Shown here: positions 29,258-37,090 of the stretch, piece by piece
Layout: each line of letters begins with the position of its first letter
Numbering within the stretch: the stretch's first letter is position 1
Assembly (NCBI GenBank): GCA_016711295.1
Contig: JADJTE010000019.1
Coordinates: 1-41,059 of the forward strand
DNA: 41,059 nucleotides
From: Sphingobacteriales bacterium
GTDB taxonomy: Bacteria > Bacteroidota > Bacteroidia > Chitinophagales > UBA2359
Direction: 5' to 3'
The notes under the pieces: generated by a model
Told to the model about the DNA's origin: nothing
Databases searched by the model: none
What the model saw: the letters and a program-made list of their open reading frames with translations, nothing else
Position numbers and translations under genes: made by a program

Positions 29258-32200
29258 ATGAAAATATTATCTATTGCTTTTCAAAATTTGCAGTCGCTTC
29301 GAGGCAAACATAGTATTAGGTTCGACGAAGCCCCACTATCCGAAGCGTCTATATTTGCTATCGTAGGACCAACAGGCGCGGGCAAAACGACTATACTCGA
29401 TGCCATATCATTATCCTTATACGGAAAAGTGCCCCGCTACGAAGCCAAACAAGCGGAGGGCAAAAAATTAGAAGATGTCATGACGCGCCATACGGGAGAA
29501 GTATGGACAGAAATCGAATTTGAAGTTGACGGCGTGTGTTATCGCTCGCGGTGGGGGCGACATCGGGCAGGGAAAAAAGCCGATGGCGAGCCGCAAGCTG
29601 CCAAAATGGAATTGTACCAACTCAGTCCCACCCAAGAACTTATCATCGAAGGCAGCAGAGTACCCAACAAAATAGCCGAACTGACGGGCTTGGGATACAG
29701 CCAGTTTACTCGTGCCGTCATATTGTCTCAAGGCGACTTTGCCGCCTTCCTCAAATCAGATAAAGATGAACGCGGCGAATTATTGGAAAAAATAGTAGGA
29801 GGCGATATTTTTAGACACATTTCGGCAAAAGCCTATCAAATCACCAAAGCCAAATACGAGGCATTAAAACAACTCAAAGATGGCTTGCAGCATATCGACC
29901 TATTGACAGATGACCAGATTGCTGCCTTGCAACAAAACATCGCTGATTATGAGGGGCAAGGCAAAGAAATAGATAAACGGAGCCAAAGCCTCCGTGAAAG
30001 TTTGGGTCATCGGAAACAATTCAATGATTTGCAAGAAAATGAACAAAAACAAGAAAAAATATTGCAACAAGCACGAAACAACAGCGAACTACTGCAAACC
30101 CAACGCGAAAAATTGGCGCAACACGAAAAAGCCGAACCCCTGCGAGATATTATCAGCGAATCTGATAATTTGCACCACCAAATGAAGGAAAAAGAAAAAG
30201 AGCAGAACGAAAAGAAAAAAGAACAGCAACGAATCATCGAAAATAAAGCTACTGTTAATGAAATAGAAAAAAATAGCAAAGCTAACTTTGACAGCCAAGA
30301 GGCAATCTACAAACAAGCCCAACCCATTATTGACCAAGCCATGACGTTAGAAGCTACCCTAAATGCTGCTAACGAAACAGCCACCAATGCCCAAAAATCG
30401 CTCGACGAAGCCCAAAAACACCATAAAGAACAAGTAGAAAAACAAAAAACAAAGCAAAAGGAGCAAGATGAAGCACAAAAACGGCTATCCGATGCCGAGC
30501 AATGGTTGGCACAAAATGAACGATACGCCGATGCCGCCCAACAATTGCCCTTGTTGCAAGAACAAGCCCGACAATATGCCGCCGCACAAGAGAAAACCGA
30601 ACAAGCGAGACGCAATAAAGACGCTGCAGCCAAGCAAATAACTACCCTCGAAGTTACCTGCCAACAGCTAAAAGAACGATGGGAGCAAGCACAAAGCGAG
30701 CTTGAAACACACCAACAGCAAGTGCAAAAGGGGCAAGCCGCTTTCGACCAACTGCCCACCCGCGAATCCATAGAGCAAGAGCGCGACACGCTGCAAGATT
30801 TTGTTCGGCAACTCGCGGGGCTGCTATCCTTTGCCGAACAATATAGCAAGGGAGTAGCAGAAATTGCTCAACTAAGAACCAGATACCAAAAGCAGAAAGA
30901 GGAATGGCAGGATGTAAATGCCGAAATAGCGATACTGAACGAGCAACTCGAAACAGAAAAGCAATTGCTGACAAGTTATGACCAAGTCAGGAAATTACAA
31001 GATAAAATCGCTGCCTACGAAACCGACCGCCATAGCCTACAAGCCGAGCAGCCTTGCCCCTTGTGCGGCTCGCTTCACCATCCCTATACCGAAAACCTAC
31101 CGCCTAACCGCAGTAGCCAAGCCGAAACAAACTACCAAAATCAAGATGACAAAGTAAAAAAGCTGCTTGCTGAATTAGACGCAAAAGGGAAACAATCCGT
31201 CCGATTAGAAACCCAGAAAGATGCCCTTGTCCAAGAGGGCAAAAAAAAGGACGAGGAAAACAAAACAACTGCCCAAACCTTTGAACAGCAAGCCGCCAAA
31301 CTCCCAAATTTACCCGCCATAGACCAACTCGAACAATTGCGCGAATATGACCAGAAACAACAACAACGAACCAACGAGCTAAAAGGTATTTTGGGGCAGA
31401 TAGATGAGGCAGAAAAAAATTTGAAACAAGCCAAAGATGACCTACAAAAAAACAAAGACCGACAAGCAGACCTACATAAATCCCACCAGCAGGCGATAAG
31501 AGACTTACAATATGCCCAAGAAAAGTATGACACAAGCCTCAAAGATGCAGCCGAGCAGCAACAAGTATGGGAGAAAATAACCGAGATATTGCTGCAACAA
31601 CTACAAAAATATGCCGAGACAAACAAAAAACTATCGCCCGAACACCTTAGCCGTATCGACGAACTGCTGAAATACCTGAGCAAACAAAGCCAACAGTACG
31701 AAAACTACCAAAAAAATAAACAAGATGCCCAAAGCCAAATCGACACCTGCCGCGCTGCTCTGGATACCCTCGATGCCGAAATAGCGCGAAGCGAAGAGAG
31801 TACAAAAAAACTTCAAGCAGAATTGGAACAAAAAAGTCGAGAGCGCGACGACTTAGACAACAGCTACCAGCAATTATTGCGGGGCATGGAACTGAAAAAT
31901 CCACAGAAGGAGCGCGAACGCTTGGAAAAAACGCTACGAGAAGCACGAGAGAAATACGACGAGAACCGCAGAATACATGACTTGCTAAGGCAGCGCTATC
32001 AAGACCTAAAAGGAGAGATAGAAAAACTGCATAGAGATATGGAAAATATCGCCGGACAATACAATTTCCATCGCAGCCAGGCAGAGGAAGAATCCTTAAA
32101 ACGAGGATTTGCTACGCTGCTCACCCTTCGCGAAGCTATATTAGACCCTCACGAAGCCCAGCGCCTACGCCAAGAACTACAAACCGCCGACCAAGCCCTC

Positions 32201-32953
32201 GCCACAGCACAAGCCGCCCTACAAACGTTACGAACCGACATAGAACGATTGGCAGCCGAGCTACCCGCCGAAGAAACCGACACCTTAGCAGCCGAATTGG
32301 ACAAACTCAGCCAAGAGCACCAACGAATACACCGCGATATAGGCAGTTTTAACCAAACATTGACCAACAATGAGGTGCAGAGAGAAAAATACGGCGAAAA
32401 AATGATAGAAGTAGATGCCCAACAAAAAGAATATGACCGATGGGAGCGGCTCAACAAACTCATTGGCTCGGCAAATGGCAGTAAATATAGCCGTTTTGCC
32501 CAAAGCCTCACCTTAGAAAGCCTAATCCAATTAGCCAACCGACATCTATCGCTGCTCAACGACCGATATAGCCTACTGCAAATAGGTAAAGATAAAGAAG
32601 AACCACCCTTAGAACTCGAAATCATCGACCATTATTATGCCGATACAACCCGGTCTATGCGCAGCCTGTCGGGTGGCGAAACATTTTTGGTGAGCCTCGC
32701 CCTCGCTTTGGGCTTATCCGACCTTGCAAGCAGAAATGCTCAAATACGGTCGCTATTCATCGACGAAGGTTTTGGCACATTGGACGAAAGCACCTTGCGC
32801 ATAGTTATCAACACGCTCGAATCGCTACAAGCACAAGGCAGAACCGTAGGTATAGTGTCGCACGTCAAAGAACTCAAAGAGAGCATTACAACCCGCATAG
32901 AGGTGCGCAAAGACAGAAGCAATAGCACCCTACATATCTTGACCGGAGAATGA
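29258..32953 (+). CDS. sbcC: SbcC-type nuclease ATPase subunit (Rad50 family)
   Basis: Large SMC/Rad50-like ATPase that works with the SbcD nuclease to cut hairpins and protein-blocked DNA ends. ATG 29258 gives MKILSIAFQNLQSLRGKH, the usual N-terminus; the frame extends 45 codons upstream but without family sequence. Length is 1231 residues, frame intact. Walker A is GPTGAGKTT (residues 37-45), with the Q-loop region in ILSQGDFAAFLKSDKDER. Long coiled coils follow, interrupted by the zinc hook QPCPLCGSLHHP (near 31050). Then come the ABC signature RSLSGGETFLVSLALALGL and Walker B in RSLFIDEGFGTLDEST, and a final coiled region. No sbcD gene precedes it in the window, which is unusual because the pair is normally adjacent. 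Confidence 0.95.
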   Translation: MKILSIAFQNLQSLRGKHSIRFDEAPLSEASIFAIVGPTGAGKTTILDAISLSLYGKVPRYEAKQAEGKKLEDVMTRHTGEVWTEIEFEVDGVCYRSRWGRHRAGKKADGEPQAAKMELYQLSPTQELIIEGSRVPNKIAELTGLGYSQFTRAVILSQGDFAAFLKSDKDERGELLEKIVGGDIFRHISAKAYQITKAKYEALKQLKDGLQHIDLLTDDQIAALQQNIADYEGQGKEIDKRSQSLRESLGHRKQFNDLQENEQKQEKILQQARNNSELLQTQREKLAQHEKAEPLRDIISESDNLHHQMKEKEKEQNEKKKEQQRIIENKATVNEIEKNSKANFDSQEAIYKQAQPIIDQAMTLEATLNAANETATNAQKSLDEAQKHHKEQVEKQKTKQKEQDEAQKRLSDAEQWLAQNERYADAAQQLPLLQEQARQYAAAQEKTEQARRNKDAAAKQITTLEVTCQQLKERWEQAQSELETHQQQVQKGQAAFDQLPTRESIEQERDTLQDFVRQLAGLLSFAEQYSKGVAEIAQLRTRYQKQKEEWQDVNAEIAILNEQLETEKQLLTSYDQVRKLQDKIAAYETDRHSLQAEQPCPLCGSLHHPYTENLPPNRSSQAETNYQNQDDKVKKLLAELDAKGKQSVRLETQKDALVQEGKKKDEENKTTAQTFEQQAAKLPNLPAIDQLEQLREYDQKQQQRTNELKGILGQIDEAEKNLKQAKDDLQKNKDRQADLHKSHQQAIRDLQYAQEKYDTSLKDAAEQQQVWEKITEILLQQLQKYAETNKKLSPEHLSRIDELLKYLSKQSQQYENYQKNKQDAQSQIDTCRAALDTLDAEIARSEESTKKLQAELEQKSRERDDLDNSYQQLLRGMELKNPQKERERLEKTLREAREKYDENRRIHDLLRQRYQDLKGEIEKLHRDMENIAGQYNFHRSQAEEESLKRGFATLLTLREAILDPHEAQRLRQELQTADQALATAQAALQTLRTDIERLAAELPAEETDTLAAELDKLSQEHQRIHRDIGSFNQTLTNNEVQREKYGEKMIEVDAQQKEYDRWERLNKLIGSANGSKYSRFAQSLTLESLIQLANRHLSLLNDRYSLLQIGKDKEEPPLELEIIDHYYADTTRSMRSLSGGETFLVSLALALGLSDLASRNAQIRSLFIDEGFGTLDESTLRIVINTLESLQAQGRTVGIVSHVKELKESITTRIEVRKDRSNSTLHILTGE

Positions 32954-33047
32954 TAGAACAGATGCTGTACCTTGGTTGGAGAGATGAACTCGCATCTTTG
33001 AAAGACTACTACACATATTTTTAAAATCACAGACCCATCAATCAATA

Positions 33048-33830
33048 ATGCCAAATCAAAAAATAGCCCTCATTACCGGAGCCACGGCAGGCATCGGTCA
33101 ATCATGCGCCCGACAATTTGCCCAAAACGGCTACCAACTCATACTGACGGGCAGACGTGCCGACCGCCTGCACGCCTTAGAACAGGAGTTATCGCAACAA
33201 TACGGCACAAAAACCCTTGCCCTGTGTTTCGACATCAGGCAACGCGCCGCAGTCGAACAACATATCAATACCCTAAGCCCCGAATGGCAAGCCATCGATG
33301 TATTGATTAACAATGCAGGTCTGGCACAAGGCTTAGACGAATTTCAGAATGCCAATATCGATGATTGGGAAGTAATGATAGATACCAATATCAAGGGCTT
33401 GCTTTATATTAGCCGCTTGGTAGCCCCCTTGATGATAAAACGCGCTGCGGGCGGGCATATCGTCAATGTAGGGTCGATTGCAGGAAAAATGACTTATCCA
33501 AAAGGACATGTCTATTGCGCCACCAAATTTGCGGTTGATGCCCTCACCCAAGCTATGCGCATCGACCTATTAAAGCACCGAATCAAAGTATCGTCGGTTA
33601 GCCCTGGTGCTGCCGAAACCGAATTTTCGATTGTGCGCTACAAGGGAGATTTAGACAAGGCTACCCGCGTTTATGAAGGCTATACGCCAATGACCGCCGA
33701 AGATATAGCCGATGCTGTTTGGTATATTGTATCGCGCCCCGCCCACTTGTGCATACAAGACATTGTGCTGACCCCCGTAGCCCAAGCCAGCGCACACTAT
33801 TGGGCAAAAGATGCTGATATAGTTAAATAG
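33048..33830 (+). CDS. SDR-family NAD(P)-dependent oxidoreductase
   Basis: Cytosolic short-chain dehydrogenase/reductase of 260 residues. The cofactor loop is TGATAGIG (residues 10-17), NNAG lies at about 88-91, and the catalytic residues are Ser143 (VGSIAGKM), Tyr156 and Lys160 (YCATK). GRRADRL after the second strand favours NADP(H). Overall it resembles the YdfG group (3-hydroxy acid dehydrogenase/malonic semialdehyde reductase type), with SPGAAETEFSIVRYKGD near the usual SPGxxxTEF. Frame intact; it starts about 95 bases after sbcC. The substrate cannot be read from the sequence. Confidence 0.92.
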   Translation: MPNQKIALITGATAGIGQSCARQFAQNGYQLILTGRRADRLHALEQELSQQYGTKTLALCFDIRQRAAVEQHINTLSPEWQAIDVLINNAGLAQGLDEFQNANIDDWEVMIDTNIKGLLYISRLVAPLMIKRAAGGHIVNVGSIAGKMTYPKGHVYCATKFAVDALTQAMRIDLLKHRIKVSSVSPGAAETEFSIVRYKGDLDKATRVYEGYTPMTAEDIADAVWYIVSRPAHLCIQDIVLTPVAQASAHYWAKDADIVK

Positions 33831-33930
33831 CTAAGATTGCAACGTAAGCAAAACGGCAAACACCAAGGCATAATCTTACGATAAAACGACAAAAATAATT
33901 GCCAATCCTCAATTTTGAACAAATCTAACC

Positions 33931-34635
33931 ATGACTCTAAGACACCTACAAATAATGTTCGATTTTCCCTTGCACGCCGACCGCATAGCCTCTTTCAGAA
34001 GTGCTATGATAGAATGGGCAGGGCGCGAACACGACCTACTACACAACCACCTAAACCCCGAAGCTGGTGCCGACTCGCAAAAAAGCGGTTTTAGCTATCG
34101 CTATCCCTTGGTGCAGTATCGAAGCTATAAAAATAACGCCACCTTATTTGCCCTCAACGAAGGCGCAGATGCCTTGGGCGATGTATTGGCAATAAATAGT
34201 TGGCAAATACTGTTCAACGGACGACCTACGCAACTCCGTATCGCCGACCTAAAAATGCGCGAACACCACCTCGTAGCCACTGAGCAACCCCAAACATATT
34301 ACTTGGCTAATTGGATGGCGCTCAACCAACAGAACTACCGCGAGTGGAATAGCCTGAACCCCGCCGAACAAACAAGCAAATTAGAACAGATATTGACCAA
34401 TAACCTCGTATCGGTCTTGCGCTCGTTTAATGCCGTACCCACCGAGCGCATTTATACCCGCATAGTAGAGGCACCCAAGCAGCGTTTGTCGTCATATCAC
34501 GGTATCAGAACCACTACTTTTGATGTCGTATTCCAAACCCAGATGCAGTTGCCCAACCTGCTGGGTATTGGCAAGGCAGTTAGCCACGGCTATGGCGTAT
34601 TGCGGCATCATTACACCAATAAGCGCAGCTCTTAG
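33931..34635 (+). CDS. cas6: Cas6-like (Cas6b-type) CRISPR RNA endoribonuclease, solitary
   Basis: Protein of 234 residues that I recognise as resembling the Cas6b-type group of Cas6 RNases, which cut CRISPR precursor RNA. Visible signs: an N-terminal ferredoxin-like start LRHLQIMFDFPLHADRI, then WAGREHDLLHNHLNPEA with HNH at 38-40 as candidate catalytic histidines, FSYRYPLVQYR, and in the second half SYHGIRTTTFDVVFQTQM followed by the glycine-rich loop LLGIGKAVSHGYGVLRH (about 211-226), the best Cas6 hallmark. No other cas gene and no repeat array lies in the window. Neighbours are an SDR enzyme and SbcC. Either it serves an array elsewhere in the genome or it has another RNA target. The assignment is from memory of the family, not a search. 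Confidence 0.68.
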   Translation: MTLRHLQIMFDFPLHADRIASFRSAMIEWAGREHDLLHNHLNPEAGADSQKSGFSYRYPLVQYRSYKNNATLFALNEGADALGDVLAINSWQILFNGRPTQLRIADLKMREHHLVATEQPQTYYLANWMALNQQNYREWNSLNPAEQTSKLEQILTNNLVSVLRSFNAVPTERIYTRIVEAPKQRLSSYHGIRTTTFDVVFQTQMQLPNLLGIGKAVSHGYGVLRHHYTNKRSS

Positions 34636-34740
34636 ATATGACAATTGCGTGCTCCCTTAGTATTTTTATCTAATAGCCACCTGCTATCGAAATATTGCGT
34701 GTGGCTACGTATTGGGCTAAGTCGATGAGCAAGGCAGGCT

Positions 34741-34804
34741 AAAAAAAATAGCCAACAACAATCTTTATAGGCTTTTATAGCATATAATGACCATTGTTGG
34801 CTAT
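34741..34804 (-). terminator. Minus-strand terminator after the small lipoprotein
   Basis: ATAGCCAACA (34748-34757) pairs with TGTTGGCTAT (34795-34804). On the minus strand the stem is followed by a run of T (complement of 34741-34748), as in a rho-independent terminator for the genes to its right. The loop is long, 37 bases, so efficiency is doubtful. Confidence 0.5.
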
Positions 34805-34875
34805 ATATCTTATCTATCGGCAACAACTAATCTATACAGTAGGATTGTATGCCGAAGCAGTGTTTTCACGCAGGT

Positions 34876-35001
34876 TTAATTGCGCTGTTTCACTTTTCCT
34901 TGTACTTTTTGCGGCTGCTTTTGGGCTTTTTTGCTGTTTTTACAAGCGGGTGCCGAAACGAGGAAGAGGGCAGTTATTGCCAAGATAACGAACTTTTTCA
35001 T
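34876..35001 (-). CDS. Small lipoprotein, 41 residues
   Basis: ATG 35001-34999 to TAA 34878-34876. The first part, MKKFVILAITALFLVSAPAC, is a textbook signal peptide with a lipobox (Cys20). The mature part is only about 22 residues, very basic: KNSKKAQKQPQKVQGKVKQ. It lies 47 bases downstream of the TPR gene on the same strand and is followed by a terminator hairpin, so it probably ends that transcription unit. Tiny Lys/Gln-rich lipoproteins like this are common and unnamed in Bacteroidota. No function is assigned. Confidence 0.6.
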   Translation of the reverse strand: MKKFVILAITALFLVSAPACKNSKKAQKQPQKVQGKVKQRN

Positions 35002-35048
35002 GGTTCAAAAAGGGAATAAATTGATGATGTATTGAGAAAGGCTGACAA

Positions 35049-36287
35049 CTATTTACCTGCTTTAGCGGCTTCTAATTGCTTTTTATATTCGTTAGCTTTG
35101 GCTATATCGCCTGTTGTGGCATAGATTCCGTTGAGGGCGGTTAGTGTGCCCAAATCCTTGGGGTTGATGGCTAAGGCGCGGTCAAAATAGGGCAGGGCTA
35201 ATTTGAATAGGGCTTCTGCTTCTTTTTTCATCGCGTCAAATTTGGCTTGTTGGTTCAAAGGCAGGTCGTTGGCTACTTTCAGTTTATCTGCGCCTTTGTT
35301 GAAATACATAGCCGCCAAGTTATAGAGTGCGTCGAAGTATTTGGGGTCTAATTCGAGGGCTTTTTTATAGGAGGCTTCGGCTTTTTTGTCCATTTCGTCG
35401 GTTTTGAAGCTCTCGTAAGTATTGCCCAATACGCACAACAGGCTGGCATTGTCGGGATACAAGCGGGCGGCATCTTCCATTTTGCCTATGGCTTCTTGTT
35501 GTTTGTTTTCTTTGAGCAAATAGTTGATTTCGCCTATCAAGAAAGCGTTGCTGTTTGGGAATACCTCTTTTCCTACCGTGATTACTTGGTTGGCTTTGGC
35601 GGCATCGCCTTTTGCCATATAGATGTTGGATAGGTTTTGGTAGATGCTTTCGTCTTTAAACTTAGCGTCTACGCCTTGTTGGTAATACTCGATAGCTTTG
35701 TCGGTATTGCCTGCATTCTGTGCCGAGTAAGCCACCATAATAACCGTTGCGGTATCGATTTCGGTGCTTTTGGTGGTTTTGTTGGCTAATGCTCCCACGC
35801 GCAATACGTTTTCAAAACTGCCGAGCGCGGCGGCATGATTTTTACCATTAAAGGCGGCAATGCCTTCGTTGTAGAGTACTGCTCTCAGGACTTCGAGACA
35901 GCGCAAGTTATCGACCAGATTAAGCCCTTTTGCATCTAATTTGATGGCATTTTCGACCGCATCGAGGGCTATTGGGGCTGCTCCTTTGGCAAATTCGGCA
36001 TTGGGAGTGTTAGCCATTTCGCTATAGATAAGGGCTTTGTAGAAGTAGGCTTTGCCCAATACCGATTCTTTTACTGGACTCTCAGTACCTTCTTTCGACT
36101 TGATGTTTTCGAAAGCGGCATCGATAGCTGTTTTGGCTTTGACCAGACTTTCGGTCTTTTTTTCTGCTTTTTCGTAGCCCACATACTGGTCGAAATAGTT
36201 TTTGGCGGTATTCATTTCCTTGCTTTGCGCTTGTGCGGTAGTGGCGGCAAACAGCAAGGTTACGAGCATCAACGCTATTTTTTTCAT
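35049..36287 (-). CDS. Secreted TPR-repeat protein
   Basis: Exported protein of 412 residues, frame intact. MKKIALMLVTLLFAATTAQA is a signal peptide cleaved before QSKEM. The mature part is mostly helical with several tetratricopeptide repeats, for example KAIEYYQQGVDAKFKDESIY, YQNLSNIYMAKGDAAKANQV, KKAEASYKKALELDPKYFDA and AIAINPKD-like LPYFDRALAINPKDLGTLTA near the end. TPR proteins of this kind act as periplasmic scaffolds. No partner is evident. A 41-residue lipoprotein gene follows at 47 bases. Confidence 0.9.
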   Translation of the reverse strand: MKKIALMLVTLLFAATTAQAQSKEMNTAKNYFDQYVGYEKAEKKTESLVKAKTAIDAAFENIKSKEGTESPVKESVLGKAYFYKALIYSEMANTPNAEFAKGAAPIALDAVENAIKLDAKGLNLVDNLRCLEVLRAVLYNEGIAAFNGKNHAAALGSFENVLRVGALANKTTKSTEIDTATVIMVAYSAQNAGNTDKAIEYYQQGVDAKFKDESIYQNLSNIYMAKGDAAKANQVITVGKEVFPNSNAFLIGEINYLLKENKQQEAIGKMEDAARLYPDNASLLCVLGNTYESFKTDEMDKKAEASYKKALELDPKYFDALYNLAAMYFNKGADKLKVANDLPLNQQAKFDAMKKEAEALFKLALPYFDRALAINPKDLGTLTALNGIYATTGDIAKANEYKKQLEAAKAGK

Positions 36288-36649
36288 GGCGTTACAAGGG
36301 GGTATTTTTTTGAAAAGTTATAGTAGATAAAATAGGTGGCGTTTCGCGCCCTTCTGCTTAGACTTTGTAGCAGGTTGGGGGTTTAATAGGAAGGTTATTT
36401 GGTAGTATGCTAAATGTAAGGTTGATTTTTGGGGGAAATGCTTATGGCGTATGCATTTTTAGAGTTACTTAGTGGTTTGATTTTTTAGTTTTATACACTT
36501 ACTTTACAGGAGCGGTATTCTCGGGCTTGTGTCTATTAGATATCACCGATGTAATATGTTTATGTCACTTTAAAAGCAAAATACATTAAATGTTTTTTGT
36601 AATTTATTATAAATTATTGATAATCAGTAAATTATATCTTGTATAAATT

Positions 36650-36666
36650 CCCCCTCTTTGAGGGGG
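36650..36666. repeat. Short C/G-rich hairpin, REP-like
   Basis: CCCCCTC-TTT-GAGGGGG followed by TTAGGGGAG, sitting in A+T-rich DNA. Similar C-run/G-run hairpins are frequent between genes in Bacteroidota genomes as I remember them. Only one copy is in this window, so its repeat status is not shown here. Confidence 0.45.
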
Positions 36667-36757
36667 TTAGGGGAGTTCTTGAACTAATATCTCAATTATC
36701 TAACGCTATTTCCTAAGTCCTAACGCTTGGAGATGGATACACAGCAGACAAAATTAA

Positions 36758-36800
36758 TACTCAAAATTAGAAAATCAAACTATTGTTCTGGCAAAAAAAT
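36758..36800 (+). repeat. Dispersed bipartite repeat, copy 2
   Basis: The same 20-base block (36758-36777) and 12-base block TGGCAAAAAAAT (36789-36800) as at 11152-11197, in the same orientation, separated by 11 bases here and 14 there. Confidence 0.6.
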
Positions 36801-36944
36801 TAAGGTACTAATTTTTAATATAATTACTTGATAATCAGTTACTTGCATTTTTAAAATGGTCTTAAAACTTTTCTGTTAGAACACTATTAGTGATACTTAA
36901 AGATTAACTTAGCGAAAGCCAAGATACAAGCCAAGCAAGCGGCG

Positions 36945-36952
36945 TACCTTTG
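36945..36952 (+). promoter_or_regulatory. Orphan plus-strand -7 element
   Basis: TACCTTTG, exact consensus, pointing towards the 3' end of gyrB, which is on the opposite strand. No plus-strand gene follows. It could start an antisense or small RNA, or be a remnant. Confidence 0.3.
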
Positions 36953-37090
36953 GGCTATTAATTGCTAAATTATTATTTTACCGTTACCTAACCAATTTTT
37001 CTGTTTTCTTTTCGTTTGCCATTGTTGTATTGCGATGTTTTTATATAAAAAAATATATTTTTCATTAGAAATCATACGACAAAACCTCGT

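Larger units (their letters stand above)
36288..37090. other. Long intergenic region between gyrB and the TPR gene
   Basis: 803 bases, mostly A+T-rich. It must hold the TPR promoter on the minus strand. It also carries a C5TC/GAG5 hairpin (36650-36666), the second copy of a bipartite dispersed repeat (36758-36800) and an orphan plus-strand -7 element (36945-36952). No gene is recognised on either strand. Confidence 0.55.

Noticed and set aside
30307..30849. Long minus-strand open frames opposite sbcC (also 31141-31683, 32149-32625)
   Set aside because: Cys/Ser-rich translations typical of the reverse strand of coiled-coil genes; the plus-strand sbcC reading is unambiguous.
34636..34875. CRISPR array next to the Cas6-like gene
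   Set aside because: The stretch holds one inverted repeat with a T-run (terminator) but no regularly spaced direct repeats.
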